Assembly (NCBI GenBank): GCA_902762565.1
Contig: CACWOS010000019.1
Span: 1-42,696, forward strand
Source: an uncultured Prevotellaceae bacterium
Lineage (GTDB): Bacteria > Bacteroidota > Bacteroidia > Bacteroidales > Bacteroidaceae
DNA length: 42,696 bases
Direction: 5' to 3'
The notes beneath the pieces were generated by a model. It made no database searches, was not told where the DNA came from, and saw nothing but the letters and a program-made list of their open reading frames with translations. This document shows, piece by piece, positions 17,375 through 25,627 of this stretch. The translations under genes and the position numbers were made by a program. The stretch's first letter is position 1, and each line of letters starts with the position of its first letter.

Positions 17375-18645
17375 CGAATCTCATCATAGGACTACTCATA
17401 ACAATGGTCTTCTCCGCCTTCTTTTCAGGTATGGAGATAGCCTTTGTGTCGAGCAACCGTTTGCGTTTTGAGATGGATAAGGAGAAGAACAGTCTTGCAC
17501 AGCGTGCGCTAGACATGTTCTACAGTCATCCTAATAACTTCATTAGCACCATGCTCGTGGGTAACAACATTGCGTTGGTGGTCTACGGCATCCTGTTTGC
17601 CAAGATCTTTGATACCACGTTGTTCTCTACGTTCAGTGATGGCGTTCGTATGACGTGCGACACGCTACTGTCGACGCTCATCGTGCTGTTTACGGGTGAA
17701 TTCCTGCCCAAGACCATTTTTAAGTCGAATCCTAACGGTCTGCTGACGTTCTTTGCCGTACCGGCCTATCTGTGTTACATTCTGCTGTGGCCCGTGTCGC
17801 GCTTTGCCACGATGCTGTCGCGCGGACTGTTGCGCCTGGTAGGTGTAAGGATGCCGAAAGAGGTTGAGGGTAAGGAGTTTACGAAGGTCGACTTGGACTA
17901 CCTAGTGCAGTCGAGCATCGACAATGCCTCCAACGACGATGAGATAGAAGACGAAGTGGAACTGTTTCATAACGCTCTCGATTTTGCAGATACCAAGGTG
18001 CGCGACTGCATGGTGCCACGTACGGAGATTGATGCCGTCGATCTGGAGGAGTGTAGCGTCGAACAGTTGAAAAACAAGTTCATTGAGAGCGGCCACTCTA
18101 AGATAGTGGTTTACCGTGAGGACATCGACCATATTGTGGGCTACATACACTCCAGTGACCTCTTCCGACCGTTGCCTGAGAAGCTCGACTCGCTGGTACG
18201 TGACATGCCTTACGTGCCCGAAACGATGGCGGCTCGCAAACTTATGTCCATCTTTCTGCAACAGAAGAAGTCGCTGGGCGTGGTCATTGACGAATTTGGT
18301 GGTACCAGTGGGCTGGTGTCTCTGGAGGACATCGTCGAGGAGATTACTGGTGACATTGAGGACGAACATGACTCGCAGAAGTATGTGGCCAAGCAGTTGC
18401 CGGACGGTGACTACATGCTCTCTGGTCGTCTGGAGATTGAGAAGGTCAATGAACTCTTCGATCTCGACTTGCCAGAGAGTGACGATTACATGACCGTCGG
18501 CGGACTTATCCTGCACGAATACCAGTCGTTCCCCAAACTCAATGAGGTGGTACGCATCGGGCGTTTCGAGTTCAAAATCGTGAAAAATACAATGACTAAA
18601 ATAGAGCTCGTACGACTGAAAATTATGGATAAAGATGGGCGATAA
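17371..18645 (+). CDS. gldE: CNNM/CBS-domain membrane protein, GldE-like
   Basis: The 424-residue protein has a CNNM-type membrane domain (about residues 1-160; MTNLIIGLLITMVFSAFFSG, then IEAF-like GMEIAFVSSNRLR and segments near 60, 90 and 125). A pair of CBS domains follows (VRDCMVPRTEIDAVDL onward, and SLGVVIDEFGGTSGLVSLED). The C-terminus is a CorC/HlyC transporter-associated domain (DGDYMLSGRLEIEKVNELF). This arrangement is the hemolysin family; in Bacteroidetes it is commonly named gliding-motility protein GldE. No gliding genes are seen here, so ion (Mg2+/Co2+) transport or envelope function is more likely. The start overlaps lptC (ATGA). Confidence 0.9.
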   Translation: MTNLIIGLLITMVFSAFFSGMEIAFVSSNRLRFEMDKEKNSLAQRALDMFYSHPNNFISTMLVGNNIALVVYGILFAKIFDTTLFSTFSDGVRMTCDTLLSTLIVLFTGEFLPKTIFKSNPNGLLTFFAVPAYLCYILLWPVSRFATMLSRGLLRLVGVRMPKEVEGKEFTKVDLDYLVQSSIDNASNDDEIEDEVELFHNALDFADTKVRDCMVPRTEIDAVDLEECSVEQLKNKFIESGHSKIVVYREDIDHIVGYIHSSDLFRPLPEKLDSLVRDMPYVPETMAARKLMSIFLQQKKSLGVVIDEFGGTSGLVSLEDIVEEITGDIEDEHDSQKYVAKQLPDGDYMLSGRLEIEKVNELFDLDLPESDDYMTVGGLILHEYQSFPKLNEVVRIGRFEFKIVKNTMTKIELVRLKIMDKDGR

Positions 18646-18700
18646 ATGATGAAATCATTATTTTTTCGCAAAAACTTGCAGAATTTCGCGCGAAATTTAG

Positions 18701-18708
18701 TAATTTTG
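18701..18708 (+). promoter_or_regulatory. -7 element of the ppiD-like gene
   Basis: TAATTTTG at 18701-18708 is preceded by TTG at 18676-18678, 22 nt upstream, close to the expected -33 position. The ATG lies 63 nt downstream, leaving an A-rich leader. Confidence 0.65.
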
Positions 18709-18770
18709 CAGGCTGAATTGACAAAACTTAAAGAAATAACAATAAAAACATAAAAATTAAAAGCTAAAAA

Positions 18771-20915
18771 ATGGCAGCAATTGGTAAAATTAGAAGCTGG
18801 GGACCAGTACTCGCTACTGTAATCGGTCTGGCCCTGTTTGCATTCATTGCCGAGGAGATGTTCCGTTCTTGTGAAGCCACAAGCAACGAGAAGCGTCAGC
18901 AGGTCGGCGAAGTGTTAGGTAAGAAAATTTCCGTGCAGGACTTCCAGAGTCTTGTCGACGAGTACCAGGAGGTCATCAAGATGACTCAGGGTCGCGACAA
19001 TCTCTCTGAGGAGGAGCTCAACCAGGTAAAGGATCAGGTTTGGCAACAGTTTGTCACCAACACCGTTATCGAGACTGAGGCCGCTAAGGTGGGTCTCACC
19101 GTGACTGACGAGGAGTTGCAGAACGTGCTGAAGACTGGTACTAACCCTATGCTGATGCAGACTCCGTTCGTCAATCAGCAGACTGGTCGCTTCGATGCTA
19201 CTCAGCTCACCAAGTTCCTGGCCGACTACAAGAAGATGCAGTCGCAGGGTGGTCAGCAACTCGAGCAGTACGACCGCATCTATAAGTATTGGAAATTCAT
19301 GGAGAAGATGTTGCGTCAGAACCTCCTGACTAGCAAGTATCAGAGCCTGCTCAGCCAGTGCCTCATATCGAACCCCGTATCTGCCAAGATGGCTTTCGAT
19401 GCTCGCAATGAGGAGAGTGACATCCAGTTGGCCGTACTGCCTTACAGCAGCATTAAGGACAGCGAGGTAGAGCCTACCGATGCCGACTTGAAGGCAAAGT
19501 ATGGCGAGCTGAAGGAGATGTTCCACCAGTACACCGAGAGCCGCGATATCAAGTACGTTGACTTCCAGGTAGTAGCTTCTAAGGCCGACCGTGATGGTCT
19601 GATGAAGACAATGAAGGACGCTCAGCAGCAACTGGAGGCTGGTCAGGTGCCCGCCGAGGTTGTGCGCAAGGCTCAGTCGCAGGTTCCCTACACAGGTTTG
19701 GCTGTGACGCGTTCTGCTCTGCCCAGCGACATCGCCGCTAAGGTTGACTCTATGCAGGTTGGGCAGATTACAGCTCCGTTCGAGACTGTCTACGACAATA
19801 CCTACAACGTGGTGAAGCTCGTTGCCAAGGCTCAGTTGCCCGACTCTATCGAGTTCCGTGCCATTCAGGTTGGCGGTGCTACTCCTGATGAGGCTCACAA
19901 GCGTGCCGACAGCATCTATACCGCTCTGAAAGATGGTGCTGACTTCGAGGCTCTGGCCAAGAAGTACGGTCAGACCGCAGAGAAGCAGTGGATGACCTCA
20001 CAAATGTATGAGCGTTCACAGACCATCGATGCCGACTCTAAGAACTATATTGAGACCCTCAATACGCTGCAGCCCAACGAACTGAAGAACGTTGAGTTCA
20101 CCAACGGCAACATTGTTGTCCAGGTGACTGACCGTAAAGCCATCGTGACTAAGTACGACGTAGCTATCATCAAGCACACCATCGACTTCTCGAAGGGTAC
20201 ATATAGCGATGCTTACAACAAGTTCAGCCAGTACGTCAGCGAGAACAAGACCCTCGACGCTCTGGAGAAGAACGCCCAGAAGTTCGGCTTCCGTGTTCAG
20301 GAGCGCAAGGACCTCTACAACTCTGAGCACACCGTGGCTGGTCTGCGTGCCACCCGTGAGGCTATGAAGTGGATCTTCGACTCGAAGGCAGGCGATGTAT
20401 CACCCCTCTACGAGTGTGGTAACAACGACCACCTGATGGTTGTAGCCCTGACCGCCGTTCATCCCGAGGGTTATCGTGATGCTAATGACGAGCAGGTGAA
20501 GAATGTGCTGAAGACTGAGGTTATGAACGACAAAAAGTTCCAGAAGCTCTCTGAGAAGTTAACTGGTGTCAAGTCTATTGCCGACGCTAAGGCCAAGGGC
20601 GCTACTATCGACAGCGTCAAGCAAATTACTTTCGCCGCTCCTGTCTTTGTACAGGCTGCAGGTTCTTCAGAGGCTGCCTTGAGCGGTGCTGTATCGGCTG
20701 TCAAGGCTGGTCAGTTCTCGCCCGCAGTGGTTAAGGGTAAGGGTGGCGCATACCTCTTCCAGGTGCTCAACAAGAAGCAGCGCGAGGGTGCTAAGTATGA
20801 TGAGAAGCAGCAGATGCAGCAGATGCAGCAGCAGGCTGTACAGGCCGCTGGCCGCTTCATGTACGAGCTTGTCCAAAAGGCTGACGTCAAGGACAACCGC
20901 TACCTTTTCTTCTAA
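18771..20915 (+). CDS. Membrane-anchored peptidyl-prolyl isomerase/foldase, PpiD-like
   Basis: The 714-residue protein starts with a short cytoplasmic tail and a membrane anchor (VLATVIGLALFAFIAEEMF, residues 15-33). A SurA/PpiD N-terminal chaperone domain follows (VWQQFVTNTVIETEAAKVGL, VTDEELQNVLKTG). A parvulin-type region lies around residues 355-460 (IEFRAIQVGGATPDEAHKRA, DGADFEALAKKYGQ), and a second one may follow. PpiD helps newly secreted proteins fold at the Sec exit, a fit with secA nearby. A Gln-rich segment (EKQQMQQMQQQAVQ) is near the C-terminus. It has its own promoter and terminator and so is probably monocistronic. Isomerase activity has not been checked at residue level. Confidence 0.9.
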   Translation: MAAIGKIRSWGPVLATVIGLALFAFIAEEMFRSCEATSNEKRQQVGEVLGKKISVQDFQSLVDEYQEVIKMTQGRDNLSEEELNQVKDQVWQQFVTNTVIETEAAKVGLTVTDEELQNVLKTGTNPMLMQTPFVNQQTGRFDATQLTKFLADYKKMQSQGGQQLEQYDRIYKYWKFMEKMLRQNLLTSKYQSLLSQCLISNPVSAKMAFDARNEESDIQLAVLPYSSIKDSEVEPTDADLKAKYGELKEMFHQYTESRDIKYVDFQVVASKADRDGLMKTMKDAQQQLEAGQVPAEVVRKAQSQVPYTGLAVTRSALPSDIAAKVDSMQVGQITAPFETVYDNTYNVVKLVAKAQLPDSIEFRAIQVGGATPDEAHKRADSIYTALKDGADFEALAKKYGQTAEKQWMTSQMYERSQTIDADSKNYIETLNTLQPNELKNVEFTNGNIVVQVTDRKAIVTKYDVAIIKHTIDFSKGTYSDAYNKFSQYVSENKTLDALEKNAQKFGFRVQERKDLYNSEHTVAGLRATREAMKWIFDSKAGDVSPLYECGNNDHLMVVALTAVHPEGYRDANDEQVKNVLKTEVMNDKKFQKLSEKLTGVKSIADAKAKGATIDSVKQITFAAPVFVQAAGSSEAALSGAVSAVKAGQFSPAVVKGKGGAYLFQVLNKKQREGAKYDEKQQMQQMQQQAVQAAGRFMYELVQKADVKDNRYLFF

Positions 20916-20947
20916 AGCGAATACAAGACAGGAAACTACTATATTAG

Positions 20948-20986
20948 AATCCCCAGGGGCACTGATTGCTTCTGGGGATTTGTTTT
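20948..20986 (+). terminator. Intrinsic terminator after the ppiD-like gene
   Basis: AATCCCCAG (20948-20956) pairs perfectly with CTGGGGATT (20972-20980) and is followed by TGTTTTG. It lies 33 nt after the stop codon. From 20987 to 21137 no gene or clear signal is recognised. Confidence 0.85.
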
Positions 20987-21137
20987 GTACTAGGTCCTCA
21001 TCGCCCCAAAGTACCAGCCGCTTCGTCCGAAGCTATCGGAGCCCTTGTGCGGTACGTATCGGAGCCTGCGCGCAAAGGGATGGGACGAGGGTTGCGGTGC
21101 TTTCGGACGGCATAGATGAAACCTCTTTGGGTTAGTT

Positions 21138-21263
21138 TTGCGACGTTTGCGACTATTGATTTCATAGACTATAAATAAAATAGGAAAAAGGAAAATAATG
21201 CCTTTTCCCTATTTTTTATGTACTTATATATATTGATAGTCGCAAACGTCGCAATAGTCGCAT
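21138..21263. repeat. Nested palindromic element made of 9-nt repeats
   Basis: The outer arms 21138-21156 (TTGCGACGTTTGCGACTAT) and 21236-21254 (ATAGTCGCAAACGTCGCAA) are perfect inverted complements of 19 nt. An inner pair, AATAGGAAAAAGG (21179-21191) and CCTTTTCCCTATT (21201-21213), matches at 12 of 13 positions. GTCGCA recurs with 9-nt spacing at the right end (21239, 21248, 21257), and GCGAC recurs in the left arm. No transposase gene is present, so it may be a small non-autonomous element. Confidence 0.75.
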
Positions 21264-21327
21264 TAGAGGATGCTGTAGGTAACAATCCCGTAGAAAGCTG
21301 CCTGAAGAGTTTTGGAAATCTCGATAT

Positions 21328-21373
21328 AACAAATATCGGCAGGCCCCCATGCGAAGACTTGCCGATATTTGTT
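21328..21373 (-). terminator. Strong stem-loop after rnfA
   Basis: AACAAATATCGGCA (21328-21341) and TGCCGATATTTGTT (21360-21373) are perfect 14-nt inverted complements with an 18-nt loop. It lies 17 nt beyond the rnfA stop. No T run follows on the minus strand, so it may protect the 3' end of the rnf message or act as a weak terminator. Confidence 0.65.
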
Positions 21374-21389
21374 GTGAGAACTCTTGTGA

Positions 21390-21992
21390 TTAGTTCAGTC
21401 CGAATAGAACCTTCAGACCACCGTCGACACCCGAGAAACCCATGAAAGCCAAAGAGAGCAGACCGGCAGAGAGCATGACGATGGCCATGCCACGCATACC
21501 CTTGGGGACGGTGACGAGCTCTAGCTGTTCGCGCATACCGGCAAAGACGGTCAAGGCTAGTCCGAAACCGATAGCTGTAGAGAAGGCGTAGACCACGCTC
21601 TGTAGCAGGTCGTAGTCCTTCTGTATGCAGAGGATGGCAACACCAAGCACAGCACAGTTGGTGGTAATCAGGGGCAGGAAGATGCCCAGCGCTTGATAGA
21701 GTGCGGGCGATACCTTCTTGAGAATAATCTCGACCATCTGTACAAGTGAGGCGATGACGAGGATGAAGGCGATGGTCTGCAGATATTGCAAGCCAAAGGC
21801 GTCGAGCACGAACTTCTGTACCAGCCAAGTCACGATAGTGGCCAGAGTTAATACGAATGCTACGGCTGCCGACATGCCCAGAGATGTTTCGACCTTCTTG
21901 GAAACGCCCAGGAAAGGACAGATGCCAAGGAACTGCGACAGGATGATATTGTTGACAAATATCGCGCTGATGAAAATCAAAATATATTCCAT
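21390..21992 (-). CDS. rnfA: Rnf complex subunit A, membrane protein
   Basis: RnfA is an integral membrane subunit of the Rnf ferredoxin:NAD+ oxidoreductase, which couples electron transfer to Na+ or H+ export. From the ATG at 21990-21992 the protein has 200 residues and about six membrane segments (MEYILIFISAIFVNNIILSQ, GICPFLGV, FVLTLATIVTWLV, TTNCAVLGVAILC, STAIGFGLALTVFAGMRE). The paired conserved Cys sites, GICPFLGV and TNCAVLG, bind the membrane [2Fe-2S] cluster shared with RnfE. A longer frame to 22070 would overlap rnfE and lacks the family N-terminus. It is the last gene of the operon. Confidence 0.95.
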   Translation of the reverse strand: MEYILIFISAIFVNNIILSQFLGICPFLGVSKKVETSLGMSAAVAFVLTLATIVTWLVQKFVLDAFGLQYLQTIAFILVIASLVQMVEIILKKVSPALYQALGIFLPLITTNCAVLGVAILCIQKDYDLLQSVVYAFSTAIGFGLALTVFAGMREQLELVTVPKGMRGMAIVMLSAGLLSLAFMGFSGVDGGLKVLFGLN

Positions 21993-22000
21993 AGTTGTCG

Positions 22001-22016
22001 TTATTACGTTATTACG
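22001..22016 (-). repeat. 8-nt repeat at the rnfE-rnfA junction
   Basis: TTATTACG occurs twice in tandem (22001-22008 and 22009-22016). The pair spans the rnfE stop codon and the short gap before rnfA. Confidence 0.55.
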
Positions 22017-22596
22017 AATTGCGTAGCTTGTTAACAATCGCGATGAGGAATCCCAGCATGATGAATGCACCCGGAGGGAGCACGAAAAGCAGGATGTTGT
22101 AAGTCTCAGGCAGCAGAGTCAGTCCGAAGATGGAACCAGAACCCAGCAGTTCACGACAGATGCCCAGCAAGGTGAGACCCAGCGTGAAGCCAAGTCCGAT
22201 GCCGATGCCGTCGAAGAGTGATGCTACAGGCGAGTTCTTAGAGGCGAAGCCCTCAGCACGTCCGAGGATGATACAGTTTACAACAATCAGGGGTATGAAC
22301 AGTCCGAGGGCAGCGTCGATGTCGGGCAGGAAGGCCTTGATGACGAGCTGCAGGATAGTGACGAAGGCGGCAATGACGACGATGAATACAGGGATGCGTA
22401 CCTTATCGGGCGTGACCGACTTCAAACATGAAATCACAACGTTGGTGCAGATGAGCACAGCCATCGTGGCCAGTCCCATCGACATACCGTTCATGGCACT
22501 GGTGGTAGTGGCCAGCGTGGGACACATACCGAGCATCAGGACGAACGTGGGGTTCTCCTTGACGATGCCATTCTTAATAATATCTATGTAACTCAT
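22012..22596 (-). CDS. rnfE: Rnf complex subunit E, membrane protein
   Basis: RnfE (194 residues) is the membrane partner of RnfA, to which it is related by inverted topology. It begins IIKNGIVKENPTFVLMLGMCPTLATT and contains the conserved Cys in GMCPTLA and in LIVVNCIILGRAEGFASKN, followed by GIGIGLGFTLGL. Membrane segments fill most of the protein. A canonical GGAGG Shine-Dalgarno lies seven nt before the ATG, unusual for this phylum. The rnfG stop is just upstream. Confidence 0.95.
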   Translation of the reverse strand: MSYIDIIKNGIVKENPTFVLMLGMCPTLATTTSAMNGMSMGLATMAVLICTNVVISCLKSVTPDKVRIPVFIVVIAAFVTILQLVIKAFLPDIDAALGLFIPLIVVNCIILGRAEGFASKNSPVASLFDGIGIGLGFTLGLTLLGICRELLGSGSIFGLTLLPETYNILLFVLPPGAFIMLGFLIAIVNKLRNS

Positions 22597-22598
22597 AC

Positions 22599-23231
22599 TT
22601 AGTCCTCCTTCTCTTCTTTTTCTTGTTTCGTTGCTCCGCTTTCACCGTCTACAGGTGTGACCTTATAGGCGTTGTAAGCTTGGTTGACAGCCTTCAGGAA
22701 GGCGCGAGAGGTGATAGTCGAGGCGGTGATGGCATCGACCTGTCCACCGTCCTTCGATACGGTCAGAGGCTCCTTGGGGTCCTTGCCGATAATGTCGCCC
22801 TTCTGGCCCTTCTGGAACCACTGGTCGGCCTTGGCACCCAATCCTGGCGTCTCAGCATGCTCCAACAGCGTGTAGCCGAGGATGTTGCCTTCGGGATTGA
22901 AACCAACGAGTACCTTCAGGTCACCGCCAAAGCCCATGGTGGCAGACTGTACGGCTGCACCAAGGTCCTTGCCCTGAGCGTCCTTCACATTATATATAAT
23001 AAAGGTGTACTCCTTGCCGTCAATGTTCTGCTTCACCTCCACAGGCTCTGCAACGACTAAATCGTTGCAAACCATGACGGTCTTGATACCGTCGGCCAGC
23101 GCTTTCTCTTTCTGTTCTTGGATAGGACCTTCGGTGAGATGGTTCACAAAGGCGAGGATACCACCCATGACGACTGCCACCAACGTGAGCACCAGCGTCA
23201 TATTCAATAATGATGATTCAAGCTTTTTCAT
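22599..23231 (-). CDS. rnfG: Rnf complex subunit G, covalent-FMN periplasmic subunit
   Basis: The 210-residue protein has an N-terminal membrane anchor (about residues 10-30, LNMTLVLTLVAVVMGGILAF) and a periplasmic FMN-binding domain. ETPGLGAKADQWF is a strong family motif. The flavinylation site is read as D166-AIT-A-S-T172-I-T174, where Thr172 would carry FMN. The common SGAT is replaced by TAST, so the site is a variant. The C-terminal tail is charged (KQEKEEKED). A GGAGG lies seven nt before the ATG, and the start overlaps rnfD by four nt. Confidence 0.94.
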   Translation of the reverse strand: MKKLESSLLNMTLVLTLVAVVMGGILAFVNHLTEGPIQEQKEKALADGIKTVMVCNDLVVAEPVEVKQNIDGKEYTFIIYNVKDAQGKDLGAAVQSATMGFGGDLKVLVGFNPEGNILGYTLLEHAETPGLGAKADQWFQKGQKGDIIGKDPKEPLTVSKDGGQVDAITASTITSRAFLKAVNQAYNAYKVTPVDGESGATKQEKEEKED

Positions 23232-24220
23232 TTTGCAACCTCCCCGAAACGTTTTGGTTTGACATAAGTGTTGATGAGCGGTGTGAAGGCATTCATGATG
23301 AGAATAGCGAACGACATACCCTCAGGATAAGCACCCCAGTTGCGGATGACGACGGTCAGGAAACCGATGCAGACACCATAGATAAGCTGTCCCTTGGCGG
23401 TCATCGGCGAGGTGACGTAGTCGGTAGCCATGAAGATGGCACCGAGCATCAAACCACCCGAGAAGATGACGCTGATGGGGTCGGCGTAGGCGGGACTGGC
23501 CAGATGGCAGAGTCCGCTGAACACGAACACTGTAGCGATGATGGAAACGGGGATATGCCAGGTGATGATCTTCTTCCATAGCATATAGACCAGACCCAGC
23601 AGCAGGGCCAGTGCACAGATTTCGCCCATAGCACCAGCACCGTCGGGATGGTTACCGAGGAAGAGATCAAGTGACGAGGGCAGCTGGTCGAGAATCGAGG
23701 CATCGCCATGCTTGATAGCATCCTGCATGATGGTCAGCGGCGTAGCACCTGTTTCTGCATCCAGATAAGACCAGTGTTGGCCAATCTTAGGCCATGTGGT
23801 CATCTGAGCGGGGAAGGCCACCAGTAGTGCACAACGACCTACGAGTGCAGGATTGAAGAGGTTATTACCCAGACCACCAAAGGACATCTTGCCCACACCA
23901 ATGGCGAACAAAGCACCGATGATAATAATCCAGATGGGCAGGTTGCTGGGGAGGTTCATGCCGAGCAGCAGACCTGTTAGGACAGCCGAACCGTCCAGCA
24001 CCGTATTGCGCTCGTTCTTGAGCATAAACTTATTGATGGCCCACTCGAAGAAGACACAGGCCACGATGCTCGTTGCACAGACAATGGCCGAGCCAATGCC
24101 GAAAAACCAGAACGACACGAGCAGAGCAGGTACCAGGGCAATGATGACCCCGTACATGTTCTTCTCGACGGTATCCGTTCCGTGTGCGTGAGGCGAAAGT
24201 GATACAATTAATTTTCCCAT
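23228..24220 (-). CDS. rnfD: Rnf complex subunit D, covalent-FMN membrane subunit
   Basis: RnfD (330 residues) is the NqrB-type integral membrane subunit. It begins LIVSLSPHAHGTDTVEKNMYG, has about eight to ten membrane segments, and contains DGSAVLTGLLLGMNLP and NNLFNPALVGR. Its FMN site is DAETGATPLT, with Thr160 as the predicted flavinylated residue, so it should need an ApbE-type flavin transferase encoded elsewhere. The gap to rnfC is a 30-nt A/G-rich repeat on the coding strand. Confidence 0.95.
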   Translation of the reverse strand: MGKLIVSLSPHAHGTDTVEKNMYGVIIALVPALLVSFWFFGIGSAIVCATSIVACVFFEWAINKFMLKNERNTVLDGSAVLTGLLLGMNLPSNLPIWIIIIGALFAIGVGKMSFGGLGNNLFNPALVGRCALLVAFPAQMTTWPKIGQHWSYLDAETGATPLTIMQDAIKHGDASILDQLPSSLDLFLGNHPDGAGAMGEICALALLLGLVYMLWKKIITWHIPVSIIATVFVFSGLCHLASPAYADPISVIFSGGLMLGAIFMATDYVTSPMTAKGQLIYGVCIGFLTVVIRNWGAYPEGMSFAILIMNAFTPLINTYVKPKRFGEVAK

Positions 24221-24256
24221 TGTATTTTTACTTTTACTTTTTTTACCTTTTTACTT
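24221..24256 (-). repeat. T/A-rich tandem repeat between rnfC and rnfD
   Basis: On the coding (minus) strand units of the type AAAAAGTA and AAAAAGGTA alternate from the rnfC stop codon to the rnfD ATG. The tract fills the whole gap. The unit resembles the 8-nt tract at 35627-35650. Confidence 0.65.
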
Positions 24257-25627
24257 TTTCTGAGCCGCAGCTGCACGAGCGCGGATAATACCCATAACGG
24301 TTGACTTGGCCTGACGGATGTTGTCGAGCAACGGACGGTGGGCCGGACACGTAAATTGGCACGAGCCACACTCGATACAGCTGACAACCTCTTCCTTCTC
24401 GGCACGTTCCCAGTTCTTGACGGCAGCGAGCTTTGCCAACAGGTAGGGCTCCAAGCCCATCGGACAGGCAGAGACACACTTGGCACAGCGGATACAGGGG
24501 TTAGGCTCCTTGCGGAAAGCCTCTTCCCCAGAGATGATGGTCACGGAGTTGGTACCCTTGCAGATGGGCACTTCTGTCGACGTCAGCGCTTTACCCATCA
24601 TTGGACCACCAGCCAGCAACTTGTTGTCGCCTTCAGGCATACCGCCACAAGCATCGATGAGGTCCTTCATCGGCGTACCCATGCGGACTAGGAAGTTGCC
24701 AGGATTTGCCAACTTCTTACCCGTTACGGTGGTATAACGCTCAAACAGAGGCTTGCGCTTCATGACAGCCTCGTAAACGGCAAAGGCCGTTCCTACGTTC
24801 TGCACGATGGCACCCACGTTGACAGGAATAGCGGGAGGTGCTGGCACCTGACGATTGATGACAGCATCTACGAGCTGCTTCTCACCGCCCTGCGGATAGC
24901 GCTGCTTCAAGGGCACAACCTCGACGGTGTATTCGGTTTTCCCGAATACTTCCTCACACTTCTTAGTCAGCAGTTCGATAGCAGGCATCTTGTTAGTCTC
25001 GATACCAATGTAGCCCTTAGTCACCTTGGCACCCTTCATCAACAGCTCCAGACCAACGAGAATCTCGTCGGCATGCTCCATCATCAGACGGAAGTCGGCA
25101 GTAATGTAGGGCTCGCATTCTACGGCGTTGATAATGACGCACTCAGCCTTAGCCGTTGGGGGAGGGCAGAGCTTGATGAATGTGGGGAAACAGGCACCGC
25201 CCATACCCACGACGCCTGCCGTCTTGATGCGCTCAACGATTTCCTCGGGTGTCAGTTCGGGATGGTCCTTTACCAGTTCCAGCTTATCAGAGCGGTCGAT
25301 GGTCTCTTCCCACTCGTCGCCCTCTACATTAATAATAATCACGGGCTTACGATAGCCGGTAGCGTCGATAGCGGTATCAATCTTGAAGACGGTACCACTG
25401 ACTGACGAATAAATAGGAGCCGACACAAAACCACCAGCCTCGGCAATCATTGTACCAACCTTGACCTTGTCGCCCTTGGCAACTACAGGTTTAGCAGGTG
25501 CACCAATATGCTGACCAAGTGGAAAAATGGCCTGCTTAGGCAGTGCAGCGACCTGTGTCACGGCATCATGGGTCAGCTTATTCTCTTCGGGGTGTACACC
25601 ACCAATACGGAATGTCTTTACGTTCAT
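24251..25627 (-). CDS. rnfC: Rnf complex subunit C, NADH/FMN and Fe-S subunit
   Basis: RnfC (458 residues) is the peripheral cytoplasmic subunit that binds NAD(H) and FMN and two [4Fe-4S] clusters. The N-terminal domain begins with GGVHPEENKLTHDAVTQ. The nucleotide-binding core has GVVGMGGACFPTFIKLCPP and NAVECEPYITAD. The two cluster motifs are CIRCAKCVSACPMGLEP and CIECGSCQFTCPAHRP near residues 370-430. The length is short compared with E. coli RsxC because the Ala/Lys-rich C-terminal extension is absent, which is usual outside gamma-proteobacteria. A GGAGG lies seven nt before the ATG, inside the rnfB coding end. Confidence 0.96.
   Translation of the reverse strand: MNVKTFRIGGVHPEENKLTHDAVTQVAALPKQAIFPLGQHIGAPAKPVVAKGDKVKVGTMIAEAGGFVSAPIYSSVSGTVFKIDTAIDATGYRKPVIIINVEGDEWEETIDRSDKLELVKDHPELTPEEIVERIKTAGVVGMGGACFPTFIKLCPPPTAKAECVIINAVECEPYITADFRLMMEHADEILVGLELLMKGAKVTKGYIGIETNKMPAIELLTKKCEEVFGKTEYTVEVVPLKQRYPQGGEKQLVDAVINRQVPAPPAIPVNVGAIVQNVGTAFAVYEAVMKRKPLFERYTTVTGKKLANPGNFLVRMGTPMKDLIDACGGMPEGDNKLLAGGPMMGKALTSTEVPICKGTNSVTIISGEEAFRKEPNPCIRCAKCVSACPMGLEPYLLAKLAAVKNWERAEKEEVVSCIECGSCQFTCPAHRPLLDNIRQAKSTVMGIIRARAAAAQKK

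Noticed and set aside
18915-19898. Minus-strand open frame of 327 codons opposite the ppiD-like gene
   Set aside because: Leu/Ser/Val-rich composition with no family motif; the opposite strand is a clear foldase gene.
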